Assembly: GCF_023343835.1 (NCBI RefSeq)
Contig: NC_064438.1
Coordinates: 12,505,077-12,569,076 of the forward strand
DNA from: Lagopus muta
Taxonomy: Eukaryota > Chordata > Aves > Galliformes > Phasianidae
Reading direction: 5' to 3'
Length of the DNA: 64,000 bases
Made by a program: the position numbers and the translations under genes. A model generated the notes under the pieces. The model worked only from the letters and a program-made list of their open reading frames with translations, searched no databases and had not been told where the DNA came from. Positions 48,256-61,000 of the stretch are shown piece by piece (position 1 is the first letter of the stretch; every line of letters begins with the position of its first letter).

Positions 48256-48276
48256 ATGGTGTCCCCCGTCACCGTG
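48256..48276 (+). CDS. TMEM86A: TMEM86A first coding exon (lysoplasmalogenase family), partial gene
   Basis: The exon encodes MVSPVTV and is followed in phase 0 by consensus donor GTGAGT at 48,277-48,282. The seven residues match the start of vertebrate TMEM86A, a YhhN-family multi-pass membrane protein related to the lysoplasmalogenase TMEM86B, which cleaves the vinyl-ether bond of lysoplasmalogens. TMEM86A is placed in the endoplasmic reticulum. Support comes from a start codon in a CpG island behind a CRE and TATA-like box, and from head-to-head synteny with SPTY2D1. The frame stays open past the donor into GC-rich intron, but that extension is not protein-like. I searched by eye for exon 2 (a hydrophobic segment following a short charged stretch) down to 64,000 and found none. 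Identity therefore rests on seven residues, splice phase and synteny. Confidence 0.82.
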
Positions 48277-51200
48277 GTGAGTGTGGGCCGTGCGGCCGGC
48301 CGGCGGGCGGGCGGGCGGGCGGGGGGAGCGGGACCCGAGCCCTCGCACGGCCGTCTGCCTCCGACCCCTCCCCCGCGGCTGCCCCCATACCCGCTGCCGC
48401 ACAGAGCTGCTCCCCGCCGCGGCTGTGCTCCGGCGGTGCGGGTCCGGCGGCTTCTCACCTCTTCCTGCTGTTATTTTTGTAAACATCTGTACGGCAGATC
48501 TGCGTTGTGTGCGATGGATCTGCTCGGAGCGCTGATGTTTACGTCCTCCTGGGCTCGCCCACCTGCCCCGAGGCCTGGCTGCGTTCCGTGTGGCCGCTGC
48601 CCCGGGCTCCCGTGGAGCCCCGTGCCCGCCGTGCCTTCTCCCCCTCCCGCCCGGACGTGCTCAGCTGGCGGCTCGGCCGGCGCTGCACGCGGAGCCGGAC
48701 GCTGCTTTGCCGTCTGCTCGGGTCTGCCCCGGGAGCAGCGGAGTTGAGGCGGGGATGGTGTCACCTGCCTGTCCCACGGGGAGTCAGTGAAGCTCAATCA
48801 CTGCCGTAACAGGCAGTGAGCAGCAGCTCGATGCTGTCCTTCGTGGAGGACGTGTGGTACCGAGTCCCGACCCCGCGGGTGGAGGGGATGCTGGAAGAAG
48901 ACAAAGCGCTCAGTAGAACGGCACAGAAGCTGTGCTGTCACACGCTGCTTTGCATGCTCCTGTTTCTAGAAAGCAAGGGATTTGGCTGAATGCAGCAACA
49001 GCAGCAGGTGCGGTAAGAAGAGCTGTCTGTCAGTAGAGTCGCCTGGCAGTGCTTTCCCCTCAGCACCAAACACCTATGTCGGTATCCCGTGTCCTTGTGT
49101 GACTGTCATCATCCTGATGTGAAAAGTTGTGGTTGCTGGCTATCCAGATCCCCGCCACCCCTCCATGTTTTATCTCATAGATTGAAAGGTAGCGGTCCGG
49201 TTTTCCCCCTGTCTTCAACTCTCAGAGCCAAGGTTCAAAACTTTTAAATTCCTTTGCCAGTGCTGCACAACAGCTCGCATTGTCTGATTGCTCAGATGAA
49301 TTTTCCCCCAGTCATTACCATGTACCTGGTAAGTTCATCAGCAGCTTAGGGATGACTTTTATCTTTAGAGACAGAGGGAAGCAGCCTGTAAATTACACTA
49401 TTTTAAGGCCAAATGACTTATTTTTTCCTTGTGCTTTTCAGAAATAACTGAAGAGGCCTGGTCTCTTAGTGCTGCTGTGCTAAATTCATCTAAGTAATGC
49501 TTTGGTTACAGTGAGTTGTGTACTTGTACTGCAGCAATGAAATCTTTCCCTGGGACAATGCTGGAATGGCTAAAATCTGGCAGTTCGTTTTGTGATTGAA
49601 AGGTGACAGTCCTTGGCTCTCAGGGCTGGTTAATCGGGGTGGTCTTGCAGCAAAGGGCAAGTGATTACCACGTGAGTATGCACTGGGAAGGCTGTAATTA
49701 AAGAAGGCTTTACCTCTACCAGAAGGTAACTCAGGGTGGCACATGGAAACAGTCTTTTCTTTACTTGATCTTTTGTCATGTAACAACACATGCTTCTGCT
49801 CTGGCTTCATCCCTGACATACTGACCCTTTGCTTCACCAAAGGCAGCTAACGCAGGTGTGAGGCTGCAGATTGCTGGAGAGATGATGACACCAGGAGCTG
49901 TGACCGGAGCTGCAGCTGTTTATCACAGCTATAAATGTGGGAGGGCTTTGGCAGGCGCTGGTCTGATCCTCCAGAGAGATCGCAGCACAGAGCTGACATC
50001 CTTCAGTGTGTTAAGGAGCAGTTCTTTGCACATTGCCTTTGGTGCATTTTCACATAGCTCTTCTCCTGAAGGAGCTGCGGGATGGCTCTGACATTGGCTG
50101 TGCTGCAGCCACAATGGGCAGGTTGGAACAGTGTTCTGTGCTGCCTGGGAGCATGGCATGGCCACTGCACAGCTGCAAGTGGAGCTGCGTATGGGATGAG
50201 AAGGACTGAGCGTGGGCTGTAGAGCTGGTGGACTTTCTTCAGCCAGTTGGGTGCTGAAGAGAACAGCAGTGGGCAGTCAGTCTGGCCACAGTGAGGTGCT
50301 ATCCTTGGGGCCCAGGTCTTATCTGTGCTGCCCTGCCTTTTGCTGCATAGGTAGATCAGGTGTTTGGAGACAGAGTGACTATCTCTGCTGCTTCTGATAG
50401 GGGCACTGTCTAAGGGGCAGCACCCATGGCATAATCAAATTAGCCAGGTGAATTGATTTGTCTACAGCGTGTGTTCTCTCCCAGTGTTCTGCAGCATCAG
50501 CCTGAACAGGGAAGATACTAGAAGAACATAGCCAAAAGTGACATGGTTTTCTTTCCAGTTTTCAAAGCCTTTGTGCATAACTACAGCAGATGGCCTGGAC
50601 TACTTAGGCACAACCTGATCTCCTGCATCACCCCCACTAAGACCCTCTTGCAAGAAACATGACGGTTCACTTAAAACACTGAGTTCCAGGTCTGCTGCAC
50701 AGCCGATAGCTGGAAGAAATCATGCATGGAGGTATGAACCACAGAGAGGAGGCTGAGAGATACGGCGGGTAGGACTGCTTGTTAGTGCTGGCTGCCAGGT
50801 GTGCATCATGGCCCTGGGGGTTTGGCATGTCTGCAGCATTGTGCAGACCTGTCATCTCTGTTGCTGCACAATGCAGATATTCCAAGGGGGAAATGTGCCC
50901 ACAAATACAGAAGTCTGTGGCTCAAACACCTTTTAAAGTATTGTGCCAGGTACTCAGCAGGGTAGTGTTTCGGGGTCCTGGTGGTGCTGGACTCCAGACA
51001 GGACAGAGTTGGGCTGTGGCAGTGAAAATGTGCATGTCTGCCGGTACTGCTCCAGCTGGTGAACAGTGCTTGCTCTGGTTGGAAGTCACCTTGGAGGAAA
51101 ACCTCTGCTTATTCTGCTAGGCAAGCAGGAGCATCCTGCTTAAAAATTGTTATGGCTGATATTCCTCTGATTAGAAGCTGCTTTTTTTTCTGCCTAAAAT

Positions 51201-52832
51201 TGAGTGGGCTGAAAGCTTGAGGTTGGAGGGCAGTTCTAGCGAGCAGCACACTTGCATTATAGATATGTGAGGTTTAATTCTCTTCTTGTTCACTCATCAC
51301 TGGTCCTATCTTAATAAAAGTTCTTCCTCAGGCTGCCTCATTAGTAATTTTTGTTCTAGATTTTTTTTCTCCTTAGTGGGTAAGCAGTTGTTAGCATTAA
51401 GCTGTGGGAGATTTCCTTGCCCTAAGGATCTCTCTCCAGCAGGTTCCATGACTACGCAGGGGTTGTAGATGCAGAGCAGGTGAGCCTGGAGATGTGCAGC
51501 TACTCCGGCACTTATGTGATGCTATGGGTTCAGAGAGACACTCCTTTCCCCTTAAATGAAGTTAGCTAAACTAAGCATAGGGCTTCACACATCACCTTGG
51601 AGAAATGGAATAGGACATATAAAGACATTAAGTGATGCCCTCATTCCTGTAACATGCTCTCTCCATACCTAGTTCTTACTTGGTCTAGCACAGCCCTGTT
51701 TGATTTTGCCCAGAAGCCATATATGAACAGTCCCCATCCCTTCCCTTTCATTCTCTGACATACTTGCATCTTTAGATGGAGACTGCTGGACTGGAGAAGA
51801 AGGCGTTGCTTTGGCTGTATCAAGCAAGTCGAGGCCTTGGTGCCTTCTCCTGCAAGGTGCCCTGCTGGGAACAGCCTTCATCACCCTTGGGTAGAAGCAG
51901 GGAGTCACTGTCTGGGAACAAGAAAGTCATTTACAAAAACTGGGCTAAGAAAAAGAGAGAAATATACGATATGAAAGTAACAAATACAGGATATGGCTGG
52001 ATATGGGGTGGATCCAGTTGAATATAGAAACCTGACATAAACCATGCTGCCTAAGGACTCTGCGTGCTATGCACAACTGCAGCAGTAGAAGGTGTAAGCA
52101 TAGTTTTAAAGGTTTGCTGGTAGAAGGTATGCTCCATGATCCTCAAACTGAAAAAAAAAACACATTCCACCTCAAACTATTTGAACCTTTTCTTCTTAAG
52201 CAGAGAATGTGTTAATTCTGCACAAAGGAATAAAGTATTAGCAGCCATCTAAGAACTAACTGTAATGGTAGAGAGGTTTATTTTAATTGTTCTCTTTGCT
52301 TACACCCAGCATTGTTGCTTTCATTATAATTTTCCAGTTACTAAAATACATCATGAAGTGGAATTTTATTACACAGGAGGCTTGCAAACATGCACATTTA
52401 CATACCACAGTGATGATTATGAAAACATGGTGCTTGTATAAAAACCAAGCCAATTTGAATGAGTTGTAGATGAGATCTCTGAACTCACTGAAATAAGGGA
52501 GGGAGGCATCACCTCCGGTAAGCTTAGCAGGATCCTAGCAGCATTTATGTCAGTCACTCCTTTCAGGAAGAGCCTTAAAGCTTTGGCTGGACAACCTGTG
52601 CTGATTTAGGCAAGTAAGTGTCCAGGGGTAGTACTGTACCATGATTTCTTTATTTTTTTAAGGCTGAGCTTGGGCATTCTTGCACTGCCATTCTCATCCT
52701 TTGCTGTTGTATTGAAAGCAGAGCTACAAAGTGCGGACTTGTCTCATGCTTTTCCCAGTCCCTCTGTGGCTGCATTAAGCAGCTAGAGCTGATGGCTGCT
52801 GCAGGCGGTGCTGTAGATTAGAGGCTTCATTA

Positions 52833-52853
52833 ACTCGAGTGTATCGCTCGAGT
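52833..52853. repeat. Short inverted repeat, 7-bp arms
   Basis: ACTCGAG and CTCGAGT are separated by the 7 bases TGTATCG, forming a perfect small stem-loop with several CpGs in an AT-rich setting. No function can be assigned. Confidence 0.6.
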
Positions 52854-54984
52854 CGCACGCGGCTGTTGTTCCAAGTGTGCTTTGTGTATTAAGGTTATGG
52901 GTCTGGTTCAGAAGCCTGTACTTATACATAATTCCTCTTAATGGACAGAGATGTATTTCTGTCATTCTCTTTTCAAGTATCTCCATCCAGAACACACCCA
53001 GTGTAACGGAAGAGCCAAAGTTATCTTTCTCTGTGGGTGGCTGTGTAATACTGAGGAACCAATAACTCCAGTGAAATGAGGCTCTGAGGAAAAAATTGGC
53101 ATCTGGCACCGTGTGGAAACTTTTGAGCTATGAGAAGATGATCAGTTCTGTAACTCCCTTCCCCTGTGGAGGCTGATGTGGATATTATATTAGCGCTTCA
53201 TTTTTTCACTGCCCTTCCTATCACACAAATGACCAATAGATTTGTGATTACGATGGAGATTTTGCTTACTGCAGCGTGCCCAAAATGAAGGAGATGGTTA
53301 CTGTGTCTTGTGCCCTTCCTATATTCATTGCTTATACCACTATCATCTAAATAGCATTTGAGCTAATGGGCTAATGGCAGGTTTTTGTATGACAAACGTG
53401 TCAGTGTGGAGCTTCCCTCCAAGTAATGCTGAATGTGAGTGGGTATCCAGGTAACAAGGAGCAGAAAGCTGAGTCTAGGAGAGGACTGCATGCCCCCAGA
53501 GCTGAGAGGTGGTGGGTGGGCTGTGCGGGAGCCTTCCTGCCTGGCATGATTTATGGATCCATGCCAAGCATACTGCTGTGGGATGGATTTCAGACATCTG
53601 CAGAGAGCTTAGGGCTTATGCTGCAGACTGATCCACCCTTGCACAGGATGCAGTTGCTCTCTGGGTAAGTGGAACTTGTGTTGCTTGTATTGGTTTTAAA
53701 CTTGCAGGTGCTAATCTGCCTGCAAACGAGGGTGGTGGCTGTTTTGGTTCACCTAGTGGTGAGCTAATGAAAACACCTGGTTTCTGCCAGCAGGCTACAC
53801 TTTTTCCCAAAAGTTAACTTATTAAAGTTAAGTTACTGCAGCACATGTACTTCTAAGACTGAGGAAATTAGGTAAGCCACGTTGCTGAAATAGCCTTCAG
53901 ACTTTTTGTTGGGCTTTTGTTTTTTGCCCCTCACCAGATAACATCTTTGGAGACCAACATGGCACCAGTTAGCATCAGGCATTGAATTTACGATCCTGTA
54001 TCAAAATAAGTCCATTTACATTAGCAGCAAGTAGTCTCTGATTGTGTTACTGCTTCAGATTGAGGGTAGGTTTGAAGCTGAGCCAGCTGCACATTTTTCA
54101 GCACGTGCTAGACACGTGGGGCAGATCCTCAGCCTTATGAGTCACTGTGTCTGCTATGGTTTCAGCAGAAGTGGGCTTTTGTTGGCTGAGAGCCTGAACC
54201 CACAGCTCCTGTCTTCTTGTTTTGTTGTGGCCTTAGTCAGAGCTGGTTTGTGTTCTGCTGCAAGAGACTAAGCCTGCTGCATGGCTTTTCCTTGCAACCC
54301 TGATATAAAAGGAGTGTGACCACACTTATTTAACTGATGCTTCTGAAGTTTTCCAGGTTATTTATTGGCTCATGCAAGCATGGAACTCCTCCTTCAGTGT
54401 AAAGGGTATTACCCTGGTATGCAGGTGCATGGTAATTTGTGAGCATGGTCTGCATTTGTATATGTGTGGTGATTGCAGCAGGGGTTTTGCAATTGAAACC
54501 CTTAATACATTAGTGTGAATCCTGGGAGCGTGTGGGTTAGTGATAGTGTAGGCTGATGCTTGCATCTGCAACCCTGGCTGCCCCTTCCTGTTGAAACTGG
54601 GTGGGAAAGTCCAATTAATCTTCATGTAATCTGTATCTGATACTGGCTTGTCCAGGTCACGTCTTGGCATGAGAACAGATATTGGAATTAAAATCTGTGA
54701 CCCCACTGTCATACTTTGACCTTACATCCTCCATTCTCCTAAAACATATTGGGCCGGTTACAAAACAGGAGGGCTACCAGCTTTTAATCAGGTAACAGGG
54801 TGGCAACTCTCTGAATACACTGTTGTTTTCCCTTCTAATTTTAACAACGTTTCACAAGCGTTCAGCCCTCAGGACATGTTACACACGTGGAGCATTTCAT
54901 TCAGTTTTGCACTAGGCACAAGACAGGCTGAGCTATCTCTCCTGGATTTCTCAGCACAGCACTGCTGTATTAACTAGATTTCTG

Positions 54985-55081
54985 CCTGGGAAACACCCCC
55001 AGGATGTCCCTGCCCGTGGCAAGGGGGGTTGAAACTAGGTGATCGTTGTGGTCCTTTTCAACCTAGGCCATTCTATGATTA
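54985..55081 (+). mobile_element. CR1 LINE 3' tail
   Basis: The motifs GGATGTCCCTGCCCGTGGCA, GGGGTTGAAACTAGGTGATC, GGTCCTTTTCAACC and the final ATTCTATGATTAGATGA are a typical CR1 3' end, 5'-truncated to about 100 bases. It lies in the probable TMEM86A intron 1. Confidence 0.85.
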
Positions 55082-58000
55082 GATGACTTGTGCATAATAC
55101 ACAGAAGAAATATCTGGATTCTAGTGAGAAACCAAATAACTGCCCTGCCCCATCCTGAGGGCTGCCCAGTGATGCTGGCTGTGTGCTGAAGCTCCGTGTA
55201 GCTTCATGGCCATGCATCAAGGTCCCAGCAGTGCTGGGGATGCAGCCCCACCTGACCTCACGTACCCAGGAAGGGTGTGTGCCCCTGCAGTGACAGCACT
55301 GCAGCTCCAATGGGCGAGGAGAAAAGACAGATCTATTATGGCTCGGCTTTTGAAATGTCTGCAAGGGTTTCTTTTGTGAGTGTGGCAGTGAAGGAAACGC
55401 TTAGAGGGGCTTGCTTTCTGTTGCACAAAAGGGAAGATCTGGAATCCCAGGAGGGAAAAGCAAGCCTTGCTCTGAGATAAGATGCTGGCAGGCAAATGCA
55501 ATTATTTTTTTTTGTTTTCATTTCTGAGAGCCAATGGGCTGCCCTGAAAGCATGGGTCTGTGACAGCTCTCTTGGCCCCTGCAGAGACATCTGAACTGAC
55601 TGGTGATTCTGTTGGTCACTGGCGGTGGTACAGTGCTGACTGCACTCCAAAAGCAATCTCCAGAACTGCTGACAGCTGTAGGATGGCTACAGATGGGAGT
55701 CAATCATTTCTACTTCTGATTAAACAAAGTTTGTTAAAATAGCCCTGCTTGTGATCCTGTGCCAGCCCAGCAGACAGAACAGATGATGCTTGGTAACAGA
55801 GAAAAGAAAAACTAATCCAAATAAAACAAGTCCTAACAAAAACGTGTGTATCTGAGCCAAGCTTTAAGTTCAGGGTGAAGTGTGTTTGTCTATATTTTCA
55901 TCTTATGAGTTGGCATCTGCTAAAGAGAGGCTTCAGCATCTTGAGGGCTCCTTGGAGCAGACACCCCTGTGACTATGTGGTCTGGCTGTTGTAGTGATTC
56001 CATTCTCCTGGTGCACTGTGCGGCACAGGCAATGCCCTAACACAGTGAGGAGGATTTCCTTGGCCCTGGAACCATCTGCCCCTGCTGTAGGCTGCTATGG
56101 GACTGTTCCCTGTGTAAATCTTCCTGTAGGAGTTTGTTGAAAGCGAGATTCCATTTTCCTTTTTGAGGCTTTCCTCCTCACTATTTTGCAAGTGTCTGCA
56201 GATGCTTTTTCTAAGGTGTAGGTGTGACAGCACAGGGCTACAATATCCGAGAGCTCCTGGTTCACATTTGGTGCTGAGCCAAACTGACCTTGAAAGCAGT
56301 CTGGTGAGCATGGCCAGTGCAACTGCTCAGCATCCAGCATCTTTTAATTTCTTCATTAAAGAACTGAAGACAAGGTGGAGCTGCTGTTGTCCTTGTATTG
56401 CATGCACGTGGGCACTGCTGTTTCTGTGTGAGTGGCAGTTGGGTGTATCCTGCCCTGCCTTGGGAAGGGGCAGGAGAGAAGGCTGCTTGCCAGCTCTTCC
56501 TGGCCCTGCAGGTCCCCCCTCCCTGGCAGCTAGATAGGGACTCATGGTTGTAGCCCTTTTCCTGTCCTCTGGAAAACACCATAAAGCTTGTCTAGAACTC
56601 CTCATCTCTTTTACCTTCTCAAGCCATTTATTTGAATATACTTCATAGGTTATGTGCCTTGTGCAGTCTTCTATAGCCTACTCCCATCACAACACAGCCA
56701 AAGTAAAGCATTGGATAGTTCAAACTTGAGCAGTGCCCTGTGCTAGGGACAGACAGCAGCCTAAAGTGAAGAAATCCTACCTGGAGAGCGCTCATTGGGA
56801 AAGAGGCATCGAGAGCTATGCTTGCAGTCTCACATGCCAGCACTCCTAGGACATGGTGAGCCTTGCTCACAGGCTTGCCAGCCGGCTTGATGCAAAACAT
56901 CCTGTGCTGCATGCTGGTGTGCTGCCATGCAGCTGGGTGGCCCTGCAGTGCCCCCGCCGTACTGCTGCCCGCAGGCACTGACCTGCAGTCTGCCCTGAGA
57001 GGCTGATGCTGGAAGCAAATGTTGCCCCACTGCCAGGCAGAGGTGCTGGCAAACTGCTGGGGGACCAGACTGTTGCTCCACATTGGCTCCCTTCTCACTG
57101 CACTGGGGGGAAAAAGCATTGTATGGAAGGTTTTATTCTCAATGCCAACAGGTTTGCATTCCTGGGTTAATCTGGTGATTAGGCTGAATTTTGATGTGAC
57201 TGCAAGTCAGGCAGGATCTTGGCTTGGAAATGAAACTTCTTATTGCAGTTCTCATTTCTGCATGTAGCTGCGTGTGGGGCAGCCCAGCCCCACAGAGGTG
57301 CCCTTTTTAGATGCCAGTTTGATTAATCCTCACCCGCTGCCTGCTATCCCGTGTCTCTCACCAAAGGGCGACTCTTCCAGTGCCAAGAACTTGTGCAGTA
57401 ATATATCTGAATTCACCACCCAAGGACTGCGAGGGCCTGTGCCAAAATTTTAATTGTATTTTTATGGCAAGTAGCCACAGCTTGTTCTTTGAAAAAAAAA
57501 AAAAAAAGGAAAGAAAGATAAAGAAGAGAGGGTACTTCTAGCTCTCAATTGTGCAGCTAAGTTGTGGCTGGAGCTTCCTTTGCTTAAGGTGGGGTGCGAT
57601 GCAGTTGAGCCATGGGGATGAGAATGGTACAGGCTGCTGGAGTGCAGGAAGGTATGAGACAAGCCAGAATATCAGCTCTGCTTTGCAGGAGAGGCTGAAG
57701 AGACTGCTTTTTCCCTGGGTGGAGTGGCTGCCTTGGTCCCACTGCCCCCGCTGCAAATGGCTGAGCTGGGAGGACTATCCCTTTGGGGCAGGAAGCTTTC
57801 AGGCCAACCCCCTGCTAGCTACTTCTGGCTTGTGCTGAACAGAGGATCTCCTGTCAGACAAAACCTGTCTTTTTGACTACTTGCAAACTGGTCTGGCTGG
57901 ACAGCCAAGCACAAGAAGAGTGTGACTGCACCACCCTGTCAGAGAAACAGAGGCCCTGAGTGCTGAGGGGCAGCCGCAATAAAATGCTGCAGGGCCTGGC

Positions 58001-61000
58001 CAGGGCATGGCGTGAGCCCAGTGGAGCCAAACAGTCCATTATCCGCACATACAAACCTCCCAAAGGTGAATTACAGACCACCTTCTCCTGGGGGATTTAT
58101 TAGGCATTATGTAAGTCTTGTCTCCACCTGAGGGGAGAAGGGTTTATCAATCACTTTGAATTTCCTGCAGCACATGGAGTTTGTTTAGGAGCCATCTGCA
58201 TGGGATGCTTGACTCATGGCACATCCAACAGTAACGTAAGCCCTCTTATTAATACTTGGCTTGCACAAGTATGTTGCACTAACACAATACTTCAGGCAGG
58301 TTGATTGGCTGGTTTAGTAACTCTGTCACTCTGTAAACAAACACTTTTTCTTGGAATTTCATTCAGGAGTAGCTTGGGACATGTACAAGTCAAATCCTTC
58401 TCTGATGAAAGGCAAGCGACTCCCCAGGAGCTGATTTGCGCCTGTGGGAGAGCAGAGCTGGAGGGAGAGCACTGTGCTCTCACCTACCTGGGGCCATCCC
58501 AGCCAGCCTTAATGTTTCAGCAATCCATGGAATACAAAGTGCTGGCTGGCTGGCCCTTTTTAATCTCAACCTTCTCTTCTTGTACCTCTGCGATCCATGC
58601 AGGAGGGATGCAGAGCTGAGCATCCCAAGTGGCTGCCAGCCTTTGCTCTGTGGCCCAGTGAGGGCCCTGATGTTTGCCTTGGAAAGGGATGATGTAAATG
58701 GTGCCAATACCCAGCAGCTCAGACTTCCTATTGCACACACATCTGACCCCCTGCATAAAAAAAATCCCTCTTTTATAATGGTTTCAGCATGCACCTGTGC
58801 AGAAGGTTTGATGTTGCACCATCTGAGAAAGGATGGAAGTGCAGCAAGGCCAGGAGGTTGGTGACTTTTCCTGAGTTTGTGGCCAGGAGTTGCTCAGCAC
58901 TGCTGTGTTTGTTCTTAGTTTAGCAAAAGCTGATGAGTAGTGAAAACTGGGGAAAACTGTCTTGTTAACATGTGGGCTTCTCGCCTTAGAGTCTACTCAT
59001 TTTGATTGCACATAAGATGTTTTTTTTTTGTATGCATAGCCTGTTGGAGAATCATGTTGGTTCCCAGTTGCTCCACAGAGGACAAGTCTGTTGCATGTCC
59101 TAACTGTGGTCCATCTCTGGGATGAAGCAGATCTGAAGTGGTCCACTATTCCATGGCTTGAACAGCAGAGGATTTTCAGTGCCTTGTAAAGGGCCATATT
59201 TGCTAGGTAATGAGAAAAACGAGCAGTGGCATCATGATACGTGGCAAGAAAGCCACACAAATACTTACTGGTGCACAACTTGGGTTGGAGCTATTGTCAT
59301 GGTAAGGCAGAACCAAGGTAGGATCCACAACGAATGATGCCAAAAGCCAGGAGAAAGAGCTCAGCCACTGATACACAAAACTATACTCAAGCAGCCAAGG
59401 CTGATGGGAGGGATGGGTGGAGGACAGCAGCCGAGCTTTTTTTGGCCAGCGTGCACAGTTGTGCTCAAGTGTTGCTCAGTGGAATAGCTGGGGTTTTATT
59501 TTTAAAACACTTCTCGTGGAAAACAGCATTTTACAACCTGATGGGTGTGAACCGTAGCCCCATAGCAAGCTGGCACACAGCTGTTGTGCAGATGAGGTTG
59601 CATGCTCATTTTCTGTGTGGGCTGATTTAGGGGAATTGTGAAAAGAAAAACAGTCCTTGATATCCCATGTTGCTTCCCGGGGTCATTAGCAGCCTCTGGG
59701 CTCTTGGCTAGTCATCAATAACTAATTTGAGGACATAGCTTAAGGGCTGTTGTATGAAGCTTTTGGTTATTTCTGCATGCTAGGTCCAGCATATATTTTG
59801 TGCATTGGGTACCTTTTCCAGGTCTTCACTGCCCTGCATTACTTCTCCTCCTGTAGCTGTGTTTCCTCCTGGGCAAGCCTAACCTCTCAAGAAGTCTTAC
59901 ACCAATACCAAACCACAGCGTGGTTGGAGTACTTGTGTGATAGCATCATCTGTCACTGCTGAACAACAACAACAACAAGGAAATGAGCAATATTCCAAGC
60001 TGGAGCAGAACAAGAACAGACAAAACAAAAAGGAATACTGTACACCTATGAATCCCTAGCAGGGAGGGGGCATCCAAGCTATGAGCCTCCAAGGAGCTCT
60101 GTGTGTCAGTACCAGGTTCTGTTTAAAGGTGGGTGTACATCTCTTGGTGAGAGGCAAGACACAACTTCCCCATGGTCTCTCTAAGCTCTGGAGGGTTTCA
60201 CTGGCTCTGTCTGAATGCAGATAATTTAATAAATACGCATATTTCCATTGGAATTCCACAAATACAGACATAGTGTCTTTACAGCAACTTGAACTATTTT
60301 TTTAAAGACTCTAAATGACTTGGTAAACATAGGAGATGAAAAAATGCCCTGAATTATGCTCAGTTTAAAATTCTGAGCTTGCAAACGTTCTGTAATATGT
60401 TCAAGATGTTTTCTGTACTGTGTGTCAGCTAGAGTGAATGAGCAGCGGAAAAAGAAAAGAAATAAGAATAAAATTCAATAGGCATTTTAATAAAATGGCA
60501 AAACCCAGCTTAAAGCCATAAAAAAGTCATACATTAGCAAAGATCTTGTCACCTGCAGCAAATCCTTCATTTTCCAATGCTATGGCACAGCCACATCTCA
60601 AGTTCTGTCTTTGAGACACAAGTGCAAAGGAGATGGTTGGTTTGCTGCAATTTACCCATTCAGCCAAGCAATATTTCCTTCCCTAAGGTACAGGCAAGTT
60701 CAGTCATGGATTATGTGTTTGGCTTTCCTCAAGCCACAGCCTCTGCTCATGTTGGTACACTGTGTCCCAATACCAGCCATGACTTGTCCTCTGGATGGCA
60801 AGTTGTCCCACCTTCTCTACCTAGGTCCTAGCCACTGTCCAAACAGGGAAATCCCCCAGCCTCATCCTTCTGTTGCTTTAGCCTTTCTTGCAATGTTTCT
60901 CCCAAACATGTCTGATGCCACACCATCCCAGCAGGATGGGTGCCTGGATCTCAGCTCCATGGGAACCTCTGTCTCTGTGAAGTGTCCCTCATGGAGCACT

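Larger units (their letters stand above)
47920..48860. promoter_or_regulatory. TMEM86A: CpG island at the TMEM86A promoter (copy C)
   Basis: CpG-dense, GC-rich sequence surrounds the TMEM86A start codon between AT-rich flanks. It contains the CRE, the A-rich TATA-like hairpin, a short pentanucleotide array and exon 1. This copy is the only one in an undisturbed position upstream of the gene. Confidence 0.85.
42923..49653 (+). repeat. Segmental duplication block C (presumed ancestral copy)
   Basis: This 6,731-base block matches A (same orientation) and B (inverted). Both of its flanks are single-copy sequence: U on the left and TMEM86A intron on the right. Its pentanucleotide array is the shortest. 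It carries the only TMEM86A exon 1 with uninterrupted downstream sequence, so it is taken as the original locus. Confidence 0.93.
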
